Of a stretch of DNA of 64,000 nt, positions 34,094 through 44,727 are shown one piece after another. A model generated the notes under the pieces. The model made no database searches. It was not told the origin of the DNA and worked only from the letters and a program-made list of their open reading frames with translations. Both the position numbers and the translations under genes were made by a program. Position 1 is the stretch's first letter; every line of letters starts with the position of its first letter. The stretch comes from Roseomonas marmotae (GTDB lineage Bacteria; Pseudomonadota; Alphaproteobacteria; Acetobacterales; Acetobacteraceae), in NCBI RefSeq assembly GCF_017654485.1, contig NZ_CP061091.1, positions 269,501 to 333,500 of the forward strand, given 5' to 3'.

Positions 34094-35202
34094 GCGGGCA
34101 CCTTCTCGGCACGGGGGGGCTTCACGCCCGTATGCGGGCAGCCGGAATGGACCTTCGGGCACTGCCGCCCGCCCGCGAAGGAGCAGAGCCTGCGGTTGCC
34201 CGCCTCCCGCACCCGGCCGACCAGCGCGGCCAGCGCCCGGATGAAGGCGGGGTCGCTGTTCTGGGTGGGGCAGCGGAAATAACCGGGCACGCCCAGCTTA
34301 TGCGCCAGTTCCTTGTATTCCACATCCAGCTCCACCAGCGTCTCCGAATGCTCGGAGACAAAGGCGATGGGATGGACCAGCACGGCCACGCCGTCGGCGG
34401 CCGCCTTGTGCAGCGCCTCCTCCGTCGAGGGGCCCAGCCATTTCTGCGGCGTGACGCGGGACTGGTAGCAGATCTGCCAGTCCAGCCGGTCCGGGGCCAG
34501 CCCCCCGGCCTCCAGCGCCTCCACCACGGCGGCGGTGCTGCGCTCCACCTGCCACTGATAAGGGTCGCCCTGCTTCACGATGGTCTCGGGCAGCCCATGG
34601 GCGGAGAAGAGGATGCGGAGCCCCTTTCCCGGCGGCAGCTGCGCCCGCGCCTCGTCATGGGCGCGCCGCAGGATGGCGGCGGTGGCGGTGGCGAAGCCCT
34701 CGTCGGAATGCCAGCAGCAGAGGGTGCGGGTGGGCAGCGAGAGGCCGACCGAGGCGCAGGCCTCATCCCAGGCCGCCATGGAGGAGCCGGTCGTGGTGGT
34801 GGAGAACTGCGGATAGAGCGGCAGCAGCACCACCTCCTCGGCGCCCCAGTCCTTCACGGCCCGCGCGGTGGCCTCGGAGAACGGGTGCCAGTAGCGCATG
34901 GCGATGAAGCAGCGCGCCTCCACATCGCCGCCAATCGCGGCCTGCAGGGCGGCGCCCTGCTCCTCCGTCAGAGGCAGCAGCGGGGAGCGGCCGCCGAGGA
35001 TGGCGTAGTTCTCGCTCGCCGCCTTGGTGCGGCGCCAGGCCACGAAGCGCCCCAGCGGCTGCCGGACGAAGCCGGGCAGGCGCAGGATGGCGGGGTCGGT
35101 GAAGAGATTGGTCAGGAAAGGCCGCACCGCCTCAGGGGAATCCGGCCCCCCGAGGTTGAACAGCACGATCGCGAGCTTAGGTCGGGCGGAGGGGGGCTGC
35201 AT
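34090..35202 (-). CDS. hemH: Ferrochelatase
   Basis: A 370-residue enzyme that inserts ferrous iron into protoporphyrin IX as the last step of protoheme synthesis. FNLGGPDSPEAVRPFL, LLPLYPQFSTTTTGS, SAHGLPETIVKQGDPY (active-site His202), YQSRVTPQKWLGPST and PIAFVSEHSETLVELD (Glu284) are all present. Four cysteines near the end (311, 340, 348, 355; ...FRCPTQN, RRLCSFAGGRQCPKVHSGCP) have the look of a [2Fe-2S] cluster site, as reported for some alphaproteobacterial ferrochelatases. It begins an operon hemH-HAD-hemJ with 4-base overlaps and is divergent from grpE. Confidence 0.94.
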   Translation of the reverse strand: MQPPSARPKLAIVLFNLGGPDSPEAVRPFLTNLFTDPAILRLPGFVRQPLGRFVAWRRTKAASENYAILGGRSPLLPLTEEQGAALQAAIGGDVEARCFIAMRYWHPFSEATARAVKDWGAEEVVLLPLYPQFSTTTTGSSMAAWDEACASVGLSLPTRTLCCWHSDEGFATATAAILRRAHDEARAQLPPGKGLRILFSAHGLPETIVKQGDPYQWQVERSTAAVVEALEAGGLAPDRLDWQICYQSRVTPQKWLGPSTEEALHKAAADGVAVLVHPIAFVSEHSETLVELDVEYKELAHKLGVPGYFRCPTQNSDPAFIRALAALVGRVREAGNRRLCSFAGGRQCPKVHSGCPHTGVKPPRAEKVPA

Positions 35203-35282
35203 GATGGGGTTGGAGATGCCATCTTAAACCGTGGGGTCAAGGTGCGGCCGCGCTCCGCCTGCCGGATGCTGCCGCGCGGTAA

Positions 35283-35310
35283 CTTGTTCCCAGGCCCCTC
35301 CGCCCCTAGG
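35283..35310 (+). promoter_or_regulatory. Sigma-32-like heat-shock promoter of grpE
   Basis: CTTGTTC (35283-35289) and CCCCTAGG (35303-35310) with 13 bases between them match the alphaproteobacterial RpoH pattern (CTTG... and CCCCT/CCCAT). The site is 34 bases before the grpE start. A similar arrangement precedes dnaK. Confidence 0.5.
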
Positions 35311-35343
35311 TGGTGAGGCAGACCGGGGTTCCCCCGCTCCCCC

Positions 35344-35925
35344 ATGACCATGAAGAATGATCACCCGATGAACGAGCAGACCACCAATCCCTCCCCCGGG
35401 ACCGAGACGCCGGAGGCCCCGCAGCAGCCCGCAGATGCCATGGCGCGCATCGCCGAGCTGGAGGCGGAGGTGACGCAGCTGAAGGATCGCTGGCTGCGCT
35501 CGGAGGCGGAAATGCAGAACCTGCGCGCCCGCACGAAGCGCGAGGTGGAGGATGCCCGGCAATACGCCGTGCAGAAATTCGCCCGCGACGTGGTGGAGAC
35601 GGCCGAGAACCTGCGCCGTGGCCTGGACGCCCTGCCCGCCCCCGCCGAGGATGAGCCGGAGCTGCTGACGAAGCTGCGCGGCGGCTTCGAGGGCGTGGAG
35701 CGCAACTTCATCACCATCCTGGAGCGCAACGGCGTGGTGAAGCAGGACCCCGCCGGCCAGCCCTTCGACCCCGAACTGCACCAGGCGATGGCGCAGCAGC
35801 CGGCGCCGGAAGGCATGGCCGCCGGCACCGTGATCCAGGCCTGGACCCCCGCCTGGACGCTGAACGGCCGCCTGCTGAAGCCCGCCATGGTCGTGGTGGC
35901 CGGCGGCGTGTCGGAAACCGCCTGA
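35344..35925 (+). CDS. grpE: Nucleotide exchange factor GrpE
   Basis: A 193-residue co-chaperone that releases ADP from DnaK. A long helical coiled coil spans about 35-110 (RIAELEAEVTQLKDRWLRSEAEMQNLRARTKREVEDA), followed by the beta-wing with FDPELHQAMAQQ and WTLNGRLLKPAMVVVAGG. Two in-frame ATGs (35344 and 35350) are close; the first is used, though one at 35371 is possible. It lies directly upstream of dnaK with a separate promoter candidate between them. Confidence 0.95.
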   Translation: MTMKNDHPMNEQTTNPSPGTETPEAPQQPADAMARIAELEAEVTQLKDRWLRSEAEMQNLRARTKREVEDARQYAVQKFARDVVETAENLRRGLDALPAPAEDEPELLTKLRGGFEGVERNFITILERNGVVKQDPAGQPFDPELHQAMAQQPAPEGMAAGTVIQAWTPAWTLNGRLLKPAMVVVAGGVSETA

Positions 35926-36007
35926 CCCGGCCGGGCCTGAGGCCGCCCCGGCCCGCCCCTGCCGCCTTCCGCCCTGCACAATTTCTGCGCATGGCTGGCC
36001 GGCTGGT

Positions 36008-36036
36008 CTTGTCCGGGGGGCTGCGGGCCAATACAT
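36008..36036 (+). promoter_or_regulatory. Sigma-32-like heat-shock promoter of dnaK
   Basis: CTTGTCC (36008-36014) and CCAATACAT (36028-36036) are separated by 13 bases, the same spacing as at grpE. The site is about 130 bases before the dnaK ATG, leaving a long leader. The -10 is weaker than that of grpE. Confidence 0.4.
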
Positions 36037-36164
36037 CGGAAACCGAAACCGGCGTTCCTTCACGGGAACGGCCGGCCCCTTCCACCCCATCCGCTACATA
36101 GCAAGCCGGGGATGGGCGCGGCGCCTCGATCGGGCCGCCCCCGTCCGCCAGAAGGAGAATTCGG

Positions 36165-38096
<1,932 letters not shown>

Positions 38097-38126
38097 GGCG
38101 CGGCTTCCTGGTGAATTAAGCGTCGC

Positions 38127-38152
38127 GCCCGGCTTCCTCGCGGAAGCCGGGC
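38127..38152 (+). terminator. Hairpin between dnaK and dnaJ
   Basis: A perfect 11-base stem, GCCCGGCTTCC-TCGC-GGAAGCCGGGC, lies 31 bases after the dnaK stop and 40 before the dnaJ start. There is only a weak T-rich tail (GTCTTA). It could reduce read-through so that dnaJ is made at a lower level than dnaK, or stabilise the dnaK mRNA end. Confidence 0.65.
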
Positions 38153-38191
38153 GTAGTCTTATCGACCCTGAAGTGGGGGACTGACCCGGCT

Positions 38192-39340
38192 ATGGCCAAG
38201 CGGGATTACTATGAGGTTCTGGGTGTCGCCCAGGGCGCCAGCGAGGATGAGCTGAAGAAGGCTTATCGCAAGCTGGCGATGAAGTACCACCCGGATCGCA
38301 ACCGGGACGACAAGGGCGCCGAGGCCAAGTTCAAGGAATGCTCCGAGGCCTATGAGGTCCTGAAGGACGCCGAGAAGCGCGCGGCTTATGACCGCTACGG
38401 CCATGCCGCCTTCGAGGGTGGCATGGGCGGCGGGGGCGCCGGCGGCGGCAATCCCTTCGGCGGCGGCGGCTTCGAGGATATCTTCGAGCAGATGTTCGGC
38501 TTCGGCGGCGGCGCCGGGCGGCAGCGCCAGGGCCAGGCTGCCGGCCGCGGCGCCGACCTGCGCACCGATGTGCAGATCTCGCTGGAAGAGGCCTTCGCCG
38601 GCAGCAAGCAGACGGTGCGCGTGCAGACCGGCGTGCAATGCGATGCCTGCAACGGCTCGGGCGCCGAGGGCGGCAGCACGGCGGCGCAGACCTGCGGCAC
38701 CTGCGGCGGCGCCGGCAAAGTGCGCGCGCAGCAGGGCTTCTTCCTGATCGAGCGCGCCTGCCCCACCTGCGGCGGCACCGGCCGCGTGGTGAAGAACCCC
38801 TGCAAGGTCTGCCACGGCGCCGGCCGCGTGCAGCGGGAGCGCACGCTGAACGTGACCATCCCGGCCGGGGTGGAGGACGGTACGCGCATCCGCCTCTCGG
38901 GCGAGGGCGAGGCCGGGCTGCGCGGCGCGCCGGCGGGCGATCTCTATGTCGATATCAACATCCAGCAGCACCCGATCTTCCAGCGGGACGGCGCCAATAT
39001 CTTCGTCCGCGTCCCACTGCGGATGACGCAGGCGGCGCTGGGTGAGGCGGTGGAAGTGCCGGTGATCGATGGCGGCCGCGCGCGCGTCACCATCCCCGCC
39101 GGCACCCAGTCCGGCGACCAGTTCCGCCTGCGCGGCAAGGGCTTCTCCGTCCTCCGCTCCGCAGCCCGCGGCGACATGTATGTGCAGGTCGCGGTGGAAA
39201 CGCCGCAGAACCTCTCGGCCCGCCAGCGCGAGCTGCTGGAGGAATTCGAGGCCGAGGCCAGCGAGCGCGAGAAGAGCAGCCCGGAAAGCGAAGGCTTCTT
39301 CGCCAAGGTGCGCGAGTTCTGGGAAGGCCTGGGACGCTGA
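38192..39340 (+). CDS. dnaJ: Chaperone DnaJ (Hsp40)
   Basis: A 382-residue co-chaperone that stimulates DnaK ATPase activity. The J domain (1-70) has the HPD motif in [11 protein letters not shown] Gly/Phe-rich linker ([22 protein letters not shown]) follows. The zinc domain has four CxxCxGxG-type motifs: [24 protein letters not shown] and CKVCHGAG. The C-terminal substrate domain and dimerisation segment are complete. A large hairpin starts right after its stop codon. Confidence 0.97.
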   Translation: MAKRDYYEVLGVAQGASEDELKKAYRKLAMKYHPDRNRDDKGAEAKFKECSEAYEVLKDAEKRAAYDRYGHAAFEGGMGGGGAGGGNPFGGGGFEDIFEQMFGFGGGAGRQRQGQAAGRGADLRTDVQISLEEAFAGSKQTVRVQTGVQCDACNGSGAEGGSTAAQTCGTCGGAGKVRAQQGFFLIERACPTCGGTGRVVKNPCKVCHGAGRVQRERTLNVTIPAGVEDGTRIRLSGEGEAGLRGAPAGDLYVDINIQQHPIFQRDGANIFVRVPLRMTQAALGEAVEVPVIDGGRARVTIPAGTQSGDQFRLRGKGFSVLRSAARGDMYVQVAVETPQNLSARQRELLEEFEAEASEREKSSPESEGFFAKVREFWEGLGR

Positions 39341-39397
39341 TATCCTGCCGCCCCGCCATGTTCATGGATGAACCCATGGTGCATGGCGGGCAGGATA
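39341..39397 (+). terminator. Long hairpin directly after dnaJ
   Basis: TATCCTGC (39341-39348) plus CCGCCATG (39353-39360) pair with CATGGCGG (39382-39389) plus GCAGGATA (39390-39397), giving 16 base pairs with a small bulge. The loop contains further self-complementary ATGG words. There is no T-run, so 3'-end processing or a Rho-assisted end is as likely as intrinsic termination. Confidence 0.6.
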
Positions 39398-39781
39398 CCG
39401 TGGCCGGCCCCCGGTCTGATGGAACGGTCCGGGCGGGTGAAGATGCCGTCCAGGATAGAAGGCCGGAGGGGCGGCATCCTTCCGGTCTGTTTTTCTGCCG
39501 GAAATCAGAGAATTTCTTCCTGAACCCCTTGAAGAATCGCCGATTTCCTCTATTTGTGCATTGACGTGGTGGTGGCTGTGACCCTAGCGTTGCGGCGCTT
39601 CCCGTCCATGGCGGCATTCCAGGCTTCTGGTCTGGCATTCCGCCACGACTCCCCTCCTTGATCCTCTTCGGGACATTGCCGGCCGCACCCATTCGGGCGC
39701 TCGCCGCACATGGGCAGACCCTCTCGGTCGCGCCTTGGGAAGTGTCCCCTGCTCTACGCCGGAACGGAACGCGTCCCGCCC
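39398..39781 (+). promoter_or_regulatory. Long leader of rho with a TTGACG-N17-CTAGCG promoter
   Basis: This gap before rho holds no gene. TTGACG (39561-39566) and CTAGCG (39584-39589) are spaced by 17 bases, identical in both hexamers and spacing to a site upstream of pckA (62666-62694). An alternative pair is TTGAAG (39529-39534) with TATTTG (39551-39556). The roughly 190-base transcribed leader fits known autoregulation of rho by premature termination, but no specific structure is defined here. Confidence 0.5.
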
Positions 39782-41056
39782 ATGCATCTCTCCGAACTCA
39801 AGGCCAAAAGCCCCGCTGATCTGCTGGCTTTCGCCGAGTCGCTCCAGATCGAGAACGCCTCCAGCCTGCGCAAGCAGGACATGATGTTCGCCATTCTCAA
39901 GCAGCTCGCCGAAAATGAGCAGGCGATTCATGGCGATGGCACGCTGGAGATCCTGCCGGATGGCTTCGGCTTCCTGCGCTCTCCACAGTCCAACTACCTG
40001 CCCGGGCCGGATGACATCTATGTCTCCCCCGCCCAGGTGCGCCGCTTCGGCCTGCGCATCGGCGATACGGTGGAAGGCCAGATCCGCGCGCCGAAGGATG
40101 GCGAACGCTACTTCGCGCTGCTGAAGGTCAATACCGTCAATTTCGAGCCGCCCGAGGCTCTCCGCCACCGCATCAACTTCGACAACCTCACTCCGCTTTA
40201 TCCGACACGCCGGCTGAAGATGGAGAACGAGAATGCCGAGCCACCGCCGAAGGGCATGCAGAAGGACAACACGCCGCGCGTGATTGACCTCGTCGCCCCC
40301 ATCGGCATGGGCCAGCGCGCACTGGTGGTGGCGCCGCCGCGCACCGGCAAGACCGTGATGCTGCAGAACATCGCCCGCAGCATCAGCGCCAACCACCCCG
40401 ACGTCTTCCTGATCGTGCTGCTGATCGATGAGCGGCCCGAGGAAGTCACCGACATGGCCCGCACCGTCCGCGGTGAGGTCGTGGCCTCCACCTTCGACGA
40501 GCCGGCGACCCGCCACGTGCAGGTCACGGAGATGGTGCTGGAGAAGGCCAAGCGGCTGGTCGAGCACAAGCGCGACGTGGTCATCCTGCTCGACTCCATC
40601 ACCCGCCTGGGCCGCGCCTACAACTCCGTCGTGCCCTCCTCGGGCAAGGTGCTGACGGGTGGCGTGGATGCCAATGCGCTGCAGCGGCCGAAGCGCTTCT
40701 TCGGCGCCGCCCGCAACATCGAGGAAGGCGGCAGCCTCACCATCATCGCCACCGCGCTGATCGATACCGGCAGCCGCATGGACGAGGTGATCTTCGAGGA
40801 GTTCAAGGGCACGGGTAACTCCGAGCTCATCCTCGACCGCAAGCTCTCCGACAAGCGCGTCTTCCCGGCCATCGACATCACCAAATCCGGCACCCGCAAG
40901 GAAGAAGTGCTGGTGGACCGCGCCACGCTGTCCAAGATGTGGGTGCTGCGCCGCATCCTGAACCCGATGGGCACGCAGGACGCGATGGAGTTCCTGTTGG
41001 ACAAGCTGAAATACAGCAAGACCAACCAGGACTTCTTCGACGCGATGAATACCTGA
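39782..41056 (+). CDS. rho: Transcription termination factor Rho
   Basis: A 424-residue hexameric RNA-dependent ATPase that ends transcription at Rho-dependent sites. The N-terminal Rho-N part ([21 protein letters not shown]) is followed by the RNA-binding cold-shock-like domain ([33 protein letters not shown]). The ATPase core has Walker A PPRTGKTV, Walker [17 protein letters not shown] and the Q-loop/R-loop region [26 protein letters not shown]. Bicyclomycin-contact residues appear intact. The ATG at 39782 is chosen by the conserved N-terminus. A strong terminator follows. Confidence 0.97.
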   Translation: MHLSELKAKSPADLLAFAESLQIENASSLRKQDMMFAILKQLAENEQAIHGDGTLEILPDGFGFLRSPQSNYLPGPDDIYVSPAQVRRFGLRIGDTVEGQIRAPKDGERYFALLKVNTVNFEPPEALRHRINFDNLTPLYPTRRLKMENENAEPPPKGMQKDNTPRVIDLVAPIGMGQRALVVAPPRTGKTVMLQNIARSISANHPDVFLIVLLIDERPEEVTDMARTVRGEVVASTFDEPATRHVQVTEMVLEKAKRLVEHKRDVVILLDSITRLGRAYNSVVPSSGKVLTGGVDANALQRPKRFFGAARNIEEGGSLTIIATALIDTGSRMDEVIFEEFKGTGNSELILDRKLSDKRVFPAIDITKSGTRKEEVLVDRATLSKMWVLRRILNPMGTQDAMEFLLDKLKYSKTNQDFFDAMNT

Positions 41057-41063
41057 ACACGAC

Positions 41064-41085
41064 AAGGGGGCCGGAAGGCCCCCTT
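41064..41085. terminator. Bidirectional terminator between rho and the DUF2125 gene
   Basis: AAGGGGGCC-GGAA-GGCCCCCTT is a perfect 9-base stem followed by TT on one side and preceded by AA on the other, so it can work from both convergent genes. Confidence 0.85.
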
Positions 41086-41096
41086 TTCCGTTCAGC

Positions 41097-42194
41097 TCAT
41101 GGCCAGGCCAGCGGGCGCAGCCGCAGCAGCGGAATCCGCGCGGCGCTGAGCGCGCCTTCCTCCAGCGTCACCGGCAGTTCGATCACCGGCGCACCGCCAC
41201 CGGCATCCAGCCGCGTCAACAGCGGCAGGATGCGGCGGGCCATGGCGGCGGTGCGCGGCGGCACCAGCCCGGCATCGGCCATGGCATCCAGCGTCTCGCC
41301 CGGATTCGCCACGCGCAGGGTGCCGGCACCGCTGGGCTGCAGCGCATCATCCAGTGCCAGCGTGGCGGCGGCGCTGGCGGCCATGCTGCCCCAGCGCAAC
41401 GTCATCCCCTGCACCTCCACCCATCCACCTGCGTCGCGCCAGGCGGCCGCGCGCTGCCGGATGGGGCCGAACCCATCCAGCCTGCCATGCAGCAGGGCCT
41501 GCAGCGTGGTCTCCTCGATCTTCGGCCCCAGCGGCTGATTGCCCGGCAGCGCCAGGCCGCGCAGCCGGGCGGTCATGGCCGTGGCATCCGGGCCGCTGGC
41601 ATCGAAAGCGGCCTGCAGATGGTCCAGCCCGATCGGGCCGGCGGGGCTTTCCAGCCGCAGCGCAGTGCCCTCCAGCACCCCGGCCAGGGGCGGAGCGCTG
41701 CCATCCAGCGTCAGCACGGCCGAGAGCGACCCCGCCTGCAACGGCATGGGCGGTCCGCCCAGCGAAATCTGCTGCGCGCCCTCCGGCTCCAATCGCAGCC
41801 GGTCGTGATGCTCTGGCGTGACGGACAGGCGCAGCGCCTCCGCCCGCCATTCCAGCCCCTCCGCGGCCAGTCGCATGGCGGGCAGGCGCAGCGTGGCGGC
41901 GAAAGGCCAGCCAGCGCGCTCGGGGGCGCCGTATTCCACCTGCCAGCCCTGGGCCCGTCGCAGCGCCGCCCAGTTCTCCAGCGCCGCCTGCAACTGACCG
42001 CTCATCCACCACAGCAAGGCGGCATGCGCCCCGGCCAGCAGCAGCAGCGGAACCAGCACCGCCAGGAGGATATGTCTCCTCCGCCACCGGCGCCGCGGAG
42101 GGGCACCGGGTGGCGGGGATGAGGTCACGGCCAGCGCCGCTTGGGTCTGGAGTCTCACGGCAGCCGGTATAGCGCCGGATTCGTCAGGGCGCAT
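41097..42194 (-). CDS. DUF2125 family protein
   Basis: A 365-residue protein with one membrane anchor near the N-terminus (HILLAVLVPLLLLAGAHAALLWW, about 41-63) and the remainder probably periplasmic. GWQVEYGAPERAGWPFAATLRLPAM and the many beta-strand-like repeats match DUF2125 of alphaproteobacteria. The function is not known. It is convergent with rho and separated from plsC, on the same strand upstream, by the 280-base region with DnaA-like boxes. The extreme N-terminus before the basic PRRRWRRRH segment is poorly conserved, so the start may lie later. Confidence 0.75.
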   Translation of the reverse strand: MRPDESGAIPAAVRLQTQAALAVTSSPPPGAPPRRRWRRRHILLAVLVPLLLLAGAHAALLWWMSGQLQAALENWAALRRAQGWQVEYGAPERAGWPFAATLRLPAMRLAAEGLEWRAEALRLSVTPEHHDRLRLEPEGAQQISLGGPPMPLQAGSLSAVLTLDGSAPPLAGVLEGTALRLESPAGPIGLDHLQAAFDASGPDATAMTARLRGLALPGNQPLGPKIEETTLQALLHGRLDGFGPIRQRAAAWRDAGGWVEVQGMTLRWGSMAASAAATLALDDALQPSGAGTLRVANPGETLDAMADAGLVPPRTAAMARRILPLLTRLDAGGGAPVIELPVTLEEGALSAARIPLLRLRPLAWP

Positions 42195-42510
42195 GTCCGC
42201 ATGCCCATATCGGCCCCGAGGGGAATCATGCTTTATCCCCGGAGGTGAAGGCCAGGGCTGCCGCGCCGCAAACTATCCACAAGAGCTTTGAGTCTTCCCT
42301 GTGCTGTTCAGGACACGCCTGCCCTTTGTACCACACCATTTCCGTTTAGCTAATGATTTCAATCACTTGGTAGAAAACAAGCACAGGCACAACCATTCCC
42401 GGGCCAGACGAATCAAGGAGTCGCAGGCCTTTAGAGGGCATTCTTCGGGGCGGACGCCAAGGCTGTTCTCCACTTATCCCACAGAATTATCCACAGGCAC
42501 GGGATAATCA
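42195..42510. other. AT-rich intergenic region with DnaA-box-like sites (candidate oriC)
   Basis: This gap and the last codons of plsC hold TTATCCCCG (42233-42241), CTATCCACA (42273-42281), TTATCCCAC (42474-42482), the perfect box TTATCCACA (42487-42495) and TTATCCCGT on the minus strand (42499-42507). Four GANTC sites lie at about 42223, 42290, 42410 and 42419. The central part (42330-42380) is unusually AT-rich and contains the palindromes TTAGCTAA and TGATT-TC-AATCA. Rho and heme genes are known to lie near the chromosome origin in several alphaproteobacteria. It may instead be a DnaA/CcrM-controlled promoter region. Confidence 0.45.
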
Positions 42511-43247
42511 TCAGGCAGCAGCCGCAGGCTCTCCGTCTCGATCGCTTCTTCCATCCGCGCCAGCAGGGCGGCACGGGGCAAGCCCATCGGCAGAGGCGGC
42601 AACAGGGCCACCGTCAGGGTGCCCGGGCGCTTGGCGAAGGCCCGCCGGCCCCAGAACAGGCCGCTATCCGTGGCCGCCGGGATGATCGGCCGCCCCACCG
42701 CCGCGCCCAGCGCCACCACCCCGGGCTGATAGGACACGCGCTGGCCGGGGCTGGTGCGGGTGCCCTCCGGGAAGATGATGATCTGCGAGCCCTCGGCGGC
42801 GGCCGCGGCGGCCTCCCGCACCATCTGCTTCAGGGCGCGGGCGCCGCCGGCCCGGTCCACCGCCACCGCGCCATATTTCCGCGCGACCGTTCCCCAGACC
42901 GGGATCCGCAGCAGCTCCTTCTTCAGCACATAGACGGGGTCCGGCAGCAGGGCGAGCCAGATGATGGTGTCGAAGGCCGACTGGTGCTTGGCGGCGATCA
43001 CTGCCGGACCGGTCGGCAGGTATTCCCGCCCCGTCACCCGGACGCGGATGCCGCAGACCACCCGCAGCAGCCAGAGCATCAGATGCGCCCACCCCTGCGC
43101 ATGGCGGCGCGTGAGGCGGCGCGGGAAGGGCAGCAGCAACAGGCCCAGCAGCACCGCCCCGGCCGTGACGCCAAAGAACAACAGGTTGAACAGGGCCGAG
43201 CGCAGCAGCGTCAGCAGGCCCGGGGGGGCGTCATGGGGTGCGGTCAT
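42474..43247 (-). CDS. plsC: 1-acyl-sn-glycerol-3-phosphate acyltransferase
   Basis: A 257-residue membrane-associated acyltransferase of phospholipid synthesis, adding the second acyl chain. The N-terminal hydrophobic segment (ALFNLLFFGVTAGAVLLGLLLLPF) anchors it. The catalytic HX4D motif is KHQSAFDT, and the phosphate-binding FPEGTRTSPGQ and PGVVALG blocks follow. It overlaps ydcF by four bases and ends the operon ftsE-ftsX-ydcF-plsC. Its last codons contain two DnaA-box-like sequences. Confidence 0.92.
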   Translation of the reverse strand: MTAPHDAPPGLLTLLRSALFNLLFFGVTAGAVLLGLLLLPFPRRLTRRHAQGWAHLMLWLLRVVCGIRVRVTGREYLPTGPAVIAAKHQSAFDTIIWLALLPDPVYVLKKELLRIPVWGTVARKYGAVAVDRAGGARALKQMVREAAAAAAEGSQIIIFPEGTRTSPGQRVSYQPGVVALGAAVGRPIIPAATDSGLFWGRRAFAKRPGTLTVALLPPLPMGLPRAALLARMEEAIETESLRLLPDDYPVPVDNSVG

Positions 43248-43858
43248 TGTCGCGGGAAGTCGCTCTTGATGGCGGAGAGGCCAAGGGCGGCCCCGATCAG
43301 CTTGATATATTCACGTAGCAGCAGACCCGGCCTCGCCCCCGCCGCCTGTACGGGATGCGGCACCAGCGCCACGTCCGGCAGGTTGCGGCGCAGTTCCAGC
43401 AGCGCGCGGGGCATGTGATAGCCGGCCGTGACCACCCGGAGCGAGTCGATCTCCTTCTCCCGCGCCCAGATGGCGATCTCCTGCCCATTGCCGCGCGTGC
43501 TGGCGGCCAGCCGCCCCAGGGTGATGGCCGGGGTCGCCACCCCCGGCGGCGCGCCGCGCACCGGCGGCGGCTCGGGCTCGGCGCCCGGCAGCAGGGCGGG
43601 GGCGATATTGTTGGTGCGCGCCAGGTCGGCCAGTTCCGCGCCACGGCTGACGCCCGAGACCATCAGGTGCCGGGCATAGCCCTGGGACAGCAGCCGCAGC
43701 CCGACCTCCACCCGCTCCGGCCCGCCGGTCAGCACGGCGATGCCATCGGTATGGCGCAACGGCATCTCCGGCCGCGCCCGGCTCTGGCCCAGGAAAAAGG
43801 CGAAACCCGCCAGCAGGGCCAGGGCGGGAATGCCCGCCAGCCACCACCACCGCTTCAC
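43244..43858 (-). CDS. YdcF/DUF218 family membrane protein
   Basis: A 204-residue protein with an N-terminal membrane segment (WWWLAGIPALALLAGFAFFLGQ) and a DUF218 domain: DGIAVLTGGPERVEVGLRLL, HLMVSGVS, LGRLAASTRGNG, and VVTAGYHMPRALLELRR. ElyC/SanA-type relatives are linked to envelope integrity. The start is GTG at 43858, overlapping the ftsX stop. It lies between ftsX and plsC in the overlapping operon. Confidence 0.85.
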   Translation of the reverse strand: MKRWWWLAGIPALALLAGFAFFLGQSRARPEMPLRHTDGIAVLTGGPERVEVGLRLLSQGYARHLMVSGVSRGAELADLARTNNIAPALLPGAEPEPPPVRGAPPGVATPAITLGRLAASTRGNGQEIAIWAREKEIDSLRVVTAGYHMPRALLELRRNLPDVALVPHPVQAAGARPGLLLREYIKLIGAALGLSAIKSDFPRQ

Positions 43859-44727
43859 GGCAGCCGCCGCAGCCAGCGCCGCACGCTATACTGGGCGGTG
43901 GCCCAGCCGATGCCCCCCGCCACGGGCGGCAGCAGCGCCAGGTCCAGCCAGGGGAGCGCCGCCAGGGGCACCTCCCCGCCCGTGAAGGGAGCGGCGAGGG
44001 AGGAGAGCGCCACCAGCGCCGGCACTGCCAGCGCCGCCCCCGCCAGCGCGCCACCCGCCGCCAGCAGCCCGATACGGCGGGCGAAGCGGCCGGCGATGTC
44101 GCGCTGCGTGGCGCCGAGGTCGTGGAAGATCTCGATCGCCTCGCGCCGCGCGGCGATGCCGGCGCGCGTTGCCACCGCCACCACAGCCACTGCCACGCCC
44201 ACCACCAGCCCCAGCACCGCCAGCGCCACGCCCTGCACGCTGCTGGCCAGCGCCGCCAGCCGCGCCACCCAGACGCCATGCGCCTCCAGCTCGGCCCCCG
44301 GCACCGCCTCGGCCAGCCGGGCGGCCAGCGGAGAGGGATCGATATCCGGGTTGAACAGCTTCAGCTCCATCACCGCCGGCAGCGGCAGGGCGGCCATGCC
44401 GTCATCCACAGCCGCACCCAGCCAGGGCCGCAGCAGGGCACGCATCCGTTCCGGGCTGACGGCCTCGGCGCTTTCCACCTCCGGCATGGCGCGCATCACG
44501 GCCAGCGCCTGGTCCATGCGGTTGGCCTGCTCGGGCGGCAGTTGCACCGTCACGGCGGCGGCGGCGCCGGCCTGCCAGCGGTGGCGCAGCGCCTCGGCGC
44601 CCCGGCTGCCGGCCAGGGCCAGCGCGGCCAGCAGCGCCATGGCCGCCACCAGCCCCGGCAGCAGCCGGTCGGAAAGCGCGCGCCGCAGCCCCAGCGGGTC
44701 GCGCGCATAGCGGACATGCCTAGCCAT
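43855..44727 (-). CDS. ftsX: Cell-division ABC transporter permease FtsX
   Basis: A 290-residue membrane protein that with FtsE controls peptidoglycan hydrolases at the division septum. A first membrane helix (LLPGLVAAMALLAALALAG) is followed by a periplasmic domain (VTVQLPPEQANRMDQALAVMRAMPEVESAEAVSPERM) and three C-terminal helices, with the FtsX block REAIEIFHDLGATQRDIAGRFARR between. The ATG at 44727 is inside the end of ftsE (8-base overlap). The sequence is divergent, as FtsX usually is, so the assignment rests largely on topology and its ftsE partner. Confidence 0.88.
   Translation of the reverse strand: MARHVRYARDPLGLRRALSDRLLPGLVAAMALLAALALAGSRGAEALRHRWQAGAAAAVTVQLPPEQANRMDQALAVMRAMPEVESAEAVSPERMRALLRPWLGAAVDDGMAALPLPAVMELKLFNPDIDPSPLAARLAEAVPGAELEAHGVWVARLAALASSVQGVALAVLGLVVGVAVAVVAVATRAGIAARREAIEIFHDLGATQRDIAGRFARRIGLLAAGGALAGAALAVPALVALSSLAAPFTGGEVPLAALPWLDLALLPPVAGGIGWATAQYSVRRWLRRLP

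Noticed and set aside
42301..42507. A 68-codon frame in the DnaA-box region
   Set aside because: Codon use differs from all neighbours (AT-rich, many His/Asn), there is no ribosome site, and it overlaps the end of plsC.
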